Below are positions 10,005-18,155 of a stretch of DNA of 64,000 bases, piece after piece. The notes under the pieces were generated by a model that was not told the DNA's origin, ran no database searches, and saw only the letters and a program-made list of their open reading frames with translations. Source of the DNA: JANXQG01 sp963709175. GTDB lineage: Bacteria; Planctomycetota; Planctomycetia; Pirellulales; Thermoguttaceae. Location: assembly GCA_963709175.1 (NCBI GenBank), contig CAVPVK010000007.1, forward strand, positions 1,178,001 to 1,242,000, written 5' to 3'. Position numbers and translations under genes: made by a program. The first letter of the stretch is position 1. Each line of letters starts with the position of its first letter.

Positions 10005-13000
10005 ATGAAAGCCCCCCATAATTACAGATTCCATACACTTCTTACTATTGTTCGCACGGCGATCATGCCGATGGCATTGAGCCTTGTTGTGACCGCGGCC
10101 GCGCGGTCGCAGGGCGCGGAACAGCCCTCCACACCGCCACGCGGCTTCGACGCCGTCCGCGAGGGAATCGAAAAGGGCAAACTTGAAAAGGTCGAGTACG
10201 ACTCGAAGACAGTTGGTGCAAAGCGTTGGATGGAGGTGTACACTCCGCCCGGCTACTCCAAGGACAAGAAGTATCCCGTGCTGTATCTGCTTCATGGCAT
10301 TGGCGGCAATGAGAATCGGGAATGGACCAGGCAAGGCGTGGCGAATGTGATTCTCGATAATCTGATTGCCGAGAAGAAGATTGCGCCCGCGATCGTCGTG
10401 TTCCCTAACGGCAATGCCACGGCCGGCACAGGGCGTGGCGGCGCGGGTGGTGCTCCTGGCGGCGGCAATGCAGCGCCGGGCGGAGCGGCGCCCGGTCGCG
10501 GCGCTCCCGGCGGCATGCGTGGTGGGATGGGAGGCTGGGGAACACCCTTCGAGAATGATCTGCTCAAAGACGTCATTCCCTACATCGAGTCGCACTATTC
10601 CGTCTGCACCGACCGCGAACACCGCGCTCTGGCCGGCCTCTCCATGGGCGGCATGCAGACCCGACGAATATCCCTGGCCAACCTCGACAAGTTCTCCCAT
10701 ATCGGCATCTTCAGCGGCGGCACGCTCAGCCCGCAGGATATAACCGACATGGCCGCCTTCAAGCTGAAAGTCAAAGTCGTGTTCATGAGTTTCGGTAGCC
10801 GCGAGCGCGGCGCTGCCCGTCTTAAGCCTGCCTCCGACGCACTGGAACAAGCGGGAATCAAAAGCGTCTACTACGTCTCGCAGGACACGGCACACGATTT
10901 CACGACCTGGAAACGTAGCCTGTACTTGTTCGCGCCGCTGCTGTTCCAAGACCAGGCCCTTCCGATTGCGTCGGCGCAGAAGCCGGTTGAACCAAGCGCG
11001 GCAACACCCTCGCCAACCGCGAAGGCCCTCGTCGCCGACGTCACCGGCACTTGGACATCTGAATTCGACTCACAGATCGGCCGCCAGAAATACACCTTCA
11101 CCTTCAAACAGGACGGCACGAAGCTGACCGGCAAAGCGAACTCCGAGGCCGGCGACCGGAAGCGCGAATCCGAACTGAAAGACGGCAAAGCGGACGGGGA
11201 TTCGATTTCGTTTGCCGAGATGCTGAGTATCCAGGACCGAGAGATTCGAATCACCTACACCGGCAAGCTCTCGACCGCTGGCAACGAAATCAAGTTCACG
11301 CGCGAGGTCGGCGAGATTGCCAAGACGGAAATCGTCGCCAAGCGCGAGCAGACCGTACCAGCCGCTGGTGCGACCGCGGCGAAGGCAATCCGCATCAAAG
11401 CTGGAAAATCCGAGTCGGTCAAAGACGCGGACGGCAACATCTGGCTCGCCGACCAGGGCTTCGAAGGTGGCCAAACCATCGAAAGGCCCGACATCCAGAT
11501 TGCCAACACGAAGAGTCCCGACCTCTACCGCTCGGAGCGCTACTCGATGGATTCGTTTTCGTGTGACGTGCCCAATGGCAAGTACATTGCCAATCTGCAC
11601 TTCGCCGAGACCTTTGAGGGCATCACGGGCGAGGGCCAGCGGGTGTTCTCCTTCAACGTCCAAGGCCACGAGTTCAAGGACTTTGACGTTTGGAAGAAGG
11701 CCGGCGGCGCGAATCGCGCCTATGTGGTGACAGTGCCGGTGGAGGTCACCGAGGGGAAGTTCAAGATCGCCTTCACCAGCAACATCGAGAACCCGCAAAT
11801 CAATGCGATTGAAATTACTCCCAAGACCGGCGTCCAACCAGGCGCAGCAACGCCCGCGCCGACAGCGCCAAGTCCTGCCGCGCCTGCGACCGAACCTGCG
11901 GCCCCCCAAGCGATGCCCTTTCTGCAAATCAATGCAGGCAAAGTCAGCGGCGCCGTTAGCCCCATGCTGTATGGACTGATGACCGAGGAGATTAATTACT
12001 CCTATGAAGGCGGAATCTACGGAGAATTGCTTCGCAATCGCACCTTCAAGGCCAGCCGGCAAAACCCGATCTTCTGGAGTACCGTGGGCAACACAACAAT
12101 TGTACTCGACTCAAACCAGCCACTTAACACCGCATTGAACCTGAGTTTGAAACTCGACGCGAGTAAGGCGTCGGAAGCTTCTCCGGTAGGCATCGCCAAC
12201 GGCGGCTACTGGGGAATTCCCGTCCGCCCGAACACAATCTATCGCGCCTCGTTCTTCGCCCGCGGCGAGAACTCGTCTGGGCCGCTGACGCTTTCGCTGG
12301 AAAGCGCCGATGGCAAAACCGTCTTCGCCAGCACGGCAATTTCGGCTATTTCCGGCGAGTGGAAGAAGTATGAAGCCACTTTGAAAACCGGAGATATACA
12401 GCCTTCAAAGGCGAACCGCTTCACCCTTACGACCACCAAGCCTGGAACAGTTTGGCTGCAGAACGTTTCGCTCTTCCCGCCGACCTATAACAATCGTCCG
12501 AACGGCACGCGGCCAGACATCATGCAACTGCTCGCAGACATGAAGCCGAAATTCTTGCGATTCCCCGGCGGCAATTATGTTGAGGGCGGCAGCATGCCTG
12601 ATCGCTTCAACTGGAAAGAGACGATCGGCGACGTCTCTCAGCGCCCCGGTCACCGCAGTTGTTGGGGTTATTGGTCGACCGACGGTTTCGGCCTTCTCGA
12701 ATTCTTGGACTGGTGCGAGGATCTGAAAATGGAGCCGGTGCTTGCCGTATTTGCCGGCTACACGCTGGACAAGAAATATGTCGAGCCGGGCCCTGCCCTC
12801 GAACCCTACGTGCAAGAGGCACTGGAGGAGATCGAATACGTCACCGGCGACGCAAGCACCACGTGGGGCGCTCAGCGGGCAAAGGATGGGCATCCCGCGC
12901 CGTTTGAGCTGACCTACGTTGAAATCGGCAATGAGGATTGGTTCGACCGCAGCGGCAGTTACGAGAAACGCTTCGCACAGTTCTACGACGCCATCAAGGC

Positions 13001-13835
13001 CAAGTATCCCAAACTGCAAGTCATTTCCACGATGGGTTACGAGCATCCCGCGCAGGTCGTGAAAAGCCGCGAGCCGGACCTGGTCGACGAGCATTATTAC
13101 CGTTCGCAAGAAGACATGCAGGCCCACGCGCTCGACTACGACAAATACTCGCGCACAAACAAGACCAAGATATTCTGTGGCGAATGGGCAACGCGAGTTG
13201 GCTCGCCTACGCCCAACATGGCTGGTGCGCTGGGCGACTCGGCATGGATGACCGGCATGGAACGTAATTCCGACGTCGTGTTGATTTCTTGCTATGCTCC
13301 GCTTTTCGTGAACGTCAGTCAGCTCGGCGGGCAGAACCGTTCCATGCAATGGAGTTCGGATCTGATCGGCTACGACGCGCTGACGAGCTACGGATCGCCT
13401 TCGTATTATGCCCAGAAGATGTTCAGCACAATGCACGGCGATGAGATTCTCGCCACCGATTCGCAAGACATTCCGACCCGCGCATCGCAGCAACGACGAG
13501 CTAGCGGCGGAACAGCTTCGACCCGACAACTGCGCGAAGTCTTCTTTGATGCCACACGCGACAGCAAGAGCGGGATCATCTATTTGAAGGTGGTGAACGC
13601 CGCTGAGTCTGCGAAGCAGATGAATATCGAGATCAGCGGCGCAGCGAAGATCGAACCCGAAGGCGAAGCGATAACTTTGGCGGCTGGCAACCCGAACGAC
13701 ACGAATTCAATCGAAAACCCGCAGAAGATCGTTCCGCGCACCGAGAAAGTCGCGCAACTGAGCGCGAGTTTCACGCGCGAGTTTCCGCCTTATTCCATCA
13801 CCGTGTTGAAACTGAAGACAGAACGGAGCAACTGA
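10005..13835 (+). CDS. CE1 esterase, malectin domain and GH51 alpha-L-arabinofuranosidase fusion
   Basis: A single intact frame of 1,276 residues. The ATG at 10005 follows GAGGAG; the frame is open further upstream, but that part has no ribosome site. After a signal peptide (MPMALSLVVTAAARSQGA) comes a CE1 esterase with LHGIGGNENREW, a Gly/Ala-rich insert, and nucleophile Ser213 in GLSMGGMQT. A beta-sandwich-like module follows (about 345-455, GTWTSEFDSQIG), then a malectin-like domain (about 465-605) and a Pro/Ala linker. The C-terminal half is GH51: FLRFPGGNYVEGG, EIGNEDW with acid/base Glu977, and FCGEWA with nucleophile Glu1060. It should both de-esterify and de-arabinosylate arabinoxylan. 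The next gene overlaps its stop (TGATG). Confidence 0.92.
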   Translation: MKAPHNYRFHTLLTIVRTAIMPMALSLVVTAAARSQGAEQPSTPPRGFDAVREGIEKGKLEKVEYDSKTVGAKRWMEVYTPPGYSKDKKYPVLYLLHGIGGNENREWTRQGVANVILDNLIAEKKIAPAIVVFPNGNATAGTGRGGAGGAPGGGNAAPGGAAPGRGAPGGMRGGMGGWGTPFENDLLKDVIPYIESHYSVCTDREHRALAGLSMGGMQTRRISLANLDKFSHIGIFSGGTLSPQDITDMAAFKLKVKVVFMSFGSRERGAARLKPASDALEQAGIKSVYYVSQDTAHDFTTWKRSLYLFAPLLFQDQALPIASAQKPVEPSAATPSPTAKALVADVTGTWTSEFDSQIGRQKYTFTFKQDGTKLTGKANSEAGDRKRESELKDGKADGDSISFAEMLSIQDREIRITYTGKLSTAGNEIKFTREVGEIAKTEIVAKREQTVPAAGATAAKAIRIKAGKSESVKDADGNIWLADQGFEGGQTIERPDIQIANTKSPDLYRSERYSMDSFSCDVPNGKYIANLHFAETFEGITGEGQRVFSFNVQGHEFKDFDVWKKAGGANRAYVVTVPVEVTEGKFKIAFTSNIENPQINAIEITPKTGVQPGAATPAPTAPSPAAPATEPAAPQAMPFLQINAGKVSGAVSPMLYGLMTEEINYSYEGGIYGELLRNRTFKASRQNPIFWSTVGNTTIVLDSNQPLNTALNLSLKLDASKASEASPVGIANGGYWGIPVRPNTIYRASFFARGENSSGPLTLSLESADGKTVFASTAISAISGEWKKYEATLKTGDIQPSKANRFTLTTTKPGTVWLQNVSLFPPTYNNRPNGTRPDIMQLLADMKPKFLRFPGGNYVEGGSMPDRFNWKETIGDVSQRPGHRSCWGYWSTDGFGLLEFLDWCEDLKMEPVLAVFAGYTLDKKYVEPGPALEPYVQEALEEIEYVTGDASTTWGAQRAKDGHPAPFELTYVEIGNEDWFDRSGSYEKRFAQFYDAIKAKYPKLQVISTMGYEHPAQVVKSREPDLVDEHYYRSQEDMQAHALDYDKYSRTNKTKIFCGEWATRVGSPTPNMAGALGDSAWMTGMERNSDVVLISCYAPLFVNVSQLGGQNRSMQWSSDLIGYDALTSYGSPSYYAQKMFSTMHGDEILATDSQDIPTRASQQRRASGGTASTRQLREVFFDATRDSKSGIIYLKVVNAAESAKQMNIEISGAAKIEPEGEAITLAAGNPNDTNSIENPQKIVPRTEKVAQLSASFTREFPPYSITVLKLKTERSN
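11571..11815 (+). repeat. Malectin-coding duplicate, copy 2
   Basis: Partner of 8784-9028; both encode the conserved malectin core containing LHFAETFEGITGEGQRVF. The two copies differ at only about five positions, while the flanking esterase sequences have diverged much more. Confidence 0.9.
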
Positions 13836-15984
13836 TGCGCATCGGCATCGGCTTCACCGCGCTGGTCTCGGCAGCATTCACACTCGTGATTGCTGCCGGG
13901 CCGAGCCTTGCACCGGCGGTGCCGCCTGTCGCGGCCCATCATTGGACCGCCGACAATGGCAATGGCACCTACTCCAATCCATTGTTTTACGAGGAGTTCG
14001 AGGACCCGGACGTGATCCGTCGTCGGTGAGGACTACTACCTCGCCGGCACCACCATGCACATGAATCCCGCCGTGCAGTTGATGCACTCGAAAGACCTTG
14101 TGAACTGGGAACTCGTTGGCTACTGCGCGGACAGGCTTGACCTGGGCCCGGCCTACCGTTTGGAAGATGGCCGTGGCATCTATGGCCGTGGCATCTGGGC
14201 ACCGTGCATTCGCTATCACAACGGCACGTTTTATGTCTTCTCCAACGTCAACGGCGCCCGCTTGCAGCTCTTTCGCTCCAAGTCGATTCACGGCCCTTGG
14301 TCCCGCGACGAACTGCCCGGAAGGCATGATCTTTCGGTCCTCTTCGACGACGACCTCCACAAGATATTCATCATATCCGGGGGCGGCAGCCCCTATCCAA
14401 TCGAAGAGATCGCAGCCGATTTCAAGTCGTACGTTCCTGGCGTTCGCCACCTCTTGATCGTCCCACCCGGCGGCCCAAGGATGGGCGAAGGCCACCATCT
14501 CTACAAGATCAAGGGCAAGTACTACGACATCTCTGCCATCCCCGGTGGTCCGGTCAACCAGATGGTCGCCAAGGCAGACTCGATCGACGGTCCTTGGACC
14601 GTCACAACCATGGTCGAAGGCGAATCGCTCGGCGTGCCCTCGGTGGCGCCCGCGCGCGCCAACGCCCGCGACCGCGGTCTGTGGCTGCACCAGGGCGGCA
14701 TGTGCGACACTCCGTCGGGCCAGTGGTGGAGCATCATCATGTCCGACCACGGCAGCGCCGGCCGCATGGTGTCCTTGGTGCCGATCACCTGGGACCATGG
14801 CTTCCCGATCATCGGCCTGCCAGGCAATCTTCGCAAGGCGCCCAACACCTGGATCAAGCCCAACGCCGGCTTCACGCAGGATCCCAAGCCGGCATTCATC
14901 CACGACGATAACTTCGACAGCGGCAAGCTCAATCCGCTATGGCAATGGAATCACGTGCCTGACGACTCGAAGTGGTCTCTTGCCGAGAAGCCCGGCGTGC
15001 TGCGTCTGCATTCGCTGCCCGCCGGCGACTTCTACTCGGCCCGGAATAGCATCTGCCAACGGCCGCCTGGACCTGAATCGATCATGACCGTCGAACTCGA
15101 TGTCGTCGGGCTTGCGCGACGGAGACAACGCCGGCTTGGCATTGTTGAGTTCTCCCTACGCTTGGATCGGCGTGGTGAAAACCGCCGATGGCATGAAACT
15201 CCAGCTGATGAGCAGTAGCGGCAGTAGCGGTGGCGGCAATCGTGGTGGACGCCGAGGCGCGCCCACCACTCCAGTCAGCTCTAACTACATCGAATCGAGC
15301 ACCCCTCCAAACCACCTCTGGTTGCGCGTTGCGTGCAACTTCGATACCGATCAGGCCATCTTCAGTTGGAGCGTCGACGGCAAGCAATTCATGCCTCTCG
15401 GCAGGCCATTCGTCATGACCTTCCAGCTCAGGACCTTCCAAGGAGTGCGTCCCTCTTTATTCGCCTTCAACACCTCCGGCAAGCCCGGCGGCTATGCCGA
15501 CTTTGATAATTACACTGTCGAGGAACCACGGGCACGCGGCGTCGAACGTGAGATACCCATGGGTAAGACCATCACGCTTGCCGGTGGCGCCGATGGCAGC
15601 ATCCTGGCCACCGGTGAGCACGACTCGAGCCTCCACAGTGTCAACAACCAGAGCCCGATCGCAGATACGCCGACCATCCGCTTCAAAGTCATTGATTGCG
15701 GCACAGGCCGCATTGCCCTGCAGACAACCAGCGGGAGCTTTGTTTCCGTGGCGGCCGACGGCAGCACGGTTGTGCTCAAGGAAGGCAAAGCGTTGGACCT
15801 CACCGATGCGGAGAAGTTCCAGTGGGTCAATCTCATGCGGGGCGACACGATGCTTATGTCGCTCACGAACCATCGCTACCTGACGACCTCGCCCGACAAC
15901 CCCGGGCCGGTCACCGTCACGGCCACAGGGCCACGTGCCGATCGCAAGGACGGCGCGTGTTTCAAATGGAAACTTGCTGAATGA
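13835..15984 (+). pseudogene. GH43-type glycosidase with beta-sandwich and fascin-like tail (two frameshifts)
   Basis: The ATG overlaps the stop of the CE1-GH51 gene, so it is co-transcribed. A signal peptide (FTALVSAAFTLVIAAG) leads into the GH43 motif NPLFYEEFEDPDVIR. The frame then breaks near 14020 and resumes as GEDYYLAGTTMHMN. The five-bladed propeller continues through GRGIWAPCIRYHNG and GHHLYKIKGKYYDI. A beta-sandwich domain begins near FDSGKLNPLWQW, with a second break near 15107 (resuming SGLRDGDNAG). The last 150 residues resemble a fascin-like beta-trefoil. Corrected length is about 715 residues. Likely an arabinofuranosidase or beta-xylosidase. Both breaks look like one extra base each. 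Confidence 0.82.
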
Positions 15985-16060
15985 ACGGTCGTCATCGTTT
16001 GGTTTCCCGGATCGCTACAACTGTTGTGAGACCGCAGAACGTTGTTCCGGAAAGGCAGTC

Positions 16061-16321
16061 ATGAAGAAGCATCGGAAAGTGGCGGCGGTCCTCCTGGCGA
16101 TCGCGACGGGGAGCAACATCCTCATCGCCGGCGCGTGGGTTGCACACGCCGCGACGCCAGTGTCCACGACCCCCACGTCCGTGAGTGCCGCCATTGATGC
16201 CGGCAAAACGTTCACTCCTATCAACCCTAACCTCTGCGGCATGTTCATCGAGCATGCCGGCGGCCTCGTCTACAAGCGTCAACATCTACGAGCTCCCAAT
16301 CAGATAACCTCTTGTGATTAA
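16061..16321 (+). pseudogene. N-terminal remnant of a GH51-like arabinofuranosidase
   Basis: The ORF starts MKKHRKVAAVLLAIATGS, a clear signal peptide. It then reads FTPINPNLCGMFIEHAGG, which matches how GH51 enzymes begin. It stops after 86 residues with unrelated sequence and no catalytic domain. It looks like the head of a deleted gene at the end of the xylan locus. A short secreted peptide is possible but unlikely. Confidence 0.55.
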
Positions 16322-16345
16322 CGCCTTTATGCTGGAGAGTTTGAA

Positions 16346-17145
16346 ATGAGCAAACAACTTCGCCGAGTACTGTCGTTTTCGACCGTCTTGATCCTTGTGG
16401 CAGCCTTGCCATGCTTTGCCTTGGATCAAGCCGAGAGCCCCCCGTCGCTTCCCACGCCCGCCGGCGTGCGTTTTTTCCGCTGCCCTATAGCCTGAATTGG
16501 TACGTTCCGGACATTCTTGCGCAGCTGGCCTCGGTATACGGGATCCAAGGCCACAAGCAGGTTGGACTGCAAAGCCTAGGCGCTTCGCGGACCATCCAAC
16601 ACTGGGAACTGAACGGCGGCAGGAACCGGGCGAGACAGGCGTTGGAGAAGGGCGACGTGGACGTGTTCACGATGTCGCCGATCCAATTCCCGGAGCCGGG
16701 CATTGAACACTTCGTCAAACTGGGTTTGGAGCACAACCCCAAGATGAGGTTCACGGTGCAAATCTCCTGGTCGGGAAACGACCGGGACAATCAGAAGTTC
16801 TCCATTGCGAGTATGATGTCGGCATCCATGGCTGACAGGGAAAAGACGGCGGAACAATTGAAGACGCTTAACCTGGATAACGTCAAGGCCGCCCGGGCGC
16901 AAGCTGAGAAGATCAACAAGGAGGTCGGCAGCTCGCGGCTTCACCGGCCATGTATTTCTTGCTCGGCGACCGAGGGTTTCGCAGGAACTTGCACGTTGTT
17001 GGAGCGTCGCAAGAATCCATCGGTTCTCGGAACCTCGGCCGACCGGCTTGCCTGCGGCGGTCACCCCCTCCTCCGCGCGCAAGCGGTATGGCCGGCGCCA
17101 AAATTCCGAAATCAGTCGGTTTTTCTTGACCGGCAGGCGATTTGA
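16346..17145 (+). pseudogene. Truncated secreted protein, possibly SGNH/DUF4886-like
   Basis: The ATG at 16346 starts a signal peptide (SFSTVLILVAALPCFALD). The frame ends near 16492, but the sequence continues one frame over as FFPLPYSLNWYVPDILAQLA and then GHKQVGLQSLGASRTIQHW up to about 16920. This pattern resembles planctomycete SGNH-like proteins (VFFVGHS-type starts). The usual Ser-containing motif is replaced by PYSLNW, which may be a product of the frame break. From about 16930 the frame runs into unrelated and repeat sequence (17048-17084), so the C-terminus is lost. Functional assignment is weak. Confidence 0.5.
17048..17084. repeat. Imperfect palindrome, REP-like copy
   Basis: Begins TTGCCTGCGGCGGTC and ends CGCGCAAGC, an imperfect inverted repeat. 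Its first 21 bases are identical to the element at 21597 and its arms resemble 3418-3452. It lies at the broken end of the preceding pseudogene. Confidence 0.6.
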
Positions 17146-17316
17146 CTCCAGCCATCCTATCCTTGCCCTCCCGCTTACCGAGATCAACGGCCGTGAACCG
17201 GAGCGCAGTTCCCCCTTGTCCAAAAAAGAAACGTATCTCGACACCAGATCGGCACCCGCTAGATTGAGGGGAACCGGTGCTTAAGGAGACTCCGCGGAAG
17301 ATATCTTGAGACTGTG

Positions 17317-17322
17317 TATAAT
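17317..17322 (+). promoter_or_regulatory. Possible -10 box for the ECF sigma gene
   Basis: A perfect TATAAT sits seven bases before the ATG at 17329, which would place the transcript start at the start codon (leaderless mRNA). No good -35 hexamer is seen at the expected distance, so this is tentative. Confidence 0.3.
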
Positions 17323-17328
17323 GCGTCC

Positions 17329-18078
17329 ATGTCCGCAGATCCGTCCAGCATGCCGCCGGCAGAGGGGAAAAGGCTCTTCGCTACCACGCAATGGAGCGTC
17401 GTGCTGGCCGCTGGAGATATCGACCGGCACGAAGCGAGAATCGCACTGGCTCAGCTCTGCGAGGCCTATTGGTATCCGCTTTACGCGTATGTACGTCGTC
17501 GCGTTGACAACGTCCATGAAGCACAAGACCTGACACAGGCTTTCTTCGCCCATCTGCTCGAAAAACAAGCCATCGCCCGAGCGGATCACCATCGCGGGCG
17601 TTTTCGCGATTTCCTCGTTACGGCCCTCAAGAACTTCCTCAGCAACGAATGGGAGAAGACTCGGGCCGAGAAACGTGGTGCGGGGAAGGCGCCGTTGTCG
17701 TTGGATTTTGACTCGGGCGAATCGCGATACAAGATCGAACCATCCCACGAACTAACGGCGGAGAGGCTCTACGAGCGGCGCTGGGTGCTGACGCTGCTGG
17801 ATCAGGTATTGGAAAGCCTGCGCATCGAGCTGGCTGAAGCCGGCAACGCCGAGCACTTCGAGCAGTTCAAAGCTACCCTGGCAGGCGAGGCAACCGTCGC
17901 AGACTACGACCAGGCGGCGGAAACCCTGGGGATAAGCTCCGCAGCGGCCAAGCAGGCGGCGTATCGGATGCGCAAGCGGTATCGCCAGCTTTTCCGAGAG
18001 GAGGTTGCCCGGACCGTTGCCCACGAAGCGGAAGTGGATGACGAGATCGGGAGGCTCTTGGCGACTTTGGGCGGATAA
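17329..18078 (+). CDS. ECF-type sigma factor adjacent to a Ser/Thr kinase
   Basis: A 249-residue factor beginning MSADPSS. The family-typical opening FATTQWSVVLAAG is followed by region 2 (LCEAYWYPLYAYVRRRV, then HEAQDLTQAFFAHLLEK). Region 4 lies near residues 185-225 (YDQAAETLGISSAAAKQAAY). The in-frame GTG at 17314 is an alternative start, but the ATG is preferred because homologues begin shortly before the FATTQWS motif. This subgroup is larger than the 3610 factor and is usually found beside Hanks-type kinases. The kinase gene starts 77 bases downstream, so kinase-dependent control of the sigma factor is a reasonable inference. Confidence 0.88.
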   Translation: MSADPSSMPPAEGKRLFATTQWSVVLAAGDIDRHEARIALAQLCEAYWYPLYAYVRRRVDNVHEAQDLTQAFFAHLLEKQAIARADHHRGRFRDFLVTALKNFLSNEWEKTRAEKRGAGKAPLSLDFDSGESRYKIEPSHELTAERLYERRWVLTLLDQVLESLRIELAEAGNAEHFEQFKATLAGEATVADYDQAAETLGISSAAAKQAAYRMRKRYRQLFREEVARTVAHEAEVDDEIGRLLATLGG

Positions 18079-18155
18079 TTGCAGGGAACCGTGTTACTGG
18101 TTCCAAGGAACCCTGTATTAAAAGATAGACGACCTTTCAGTTGAAGGAAAAAGCT

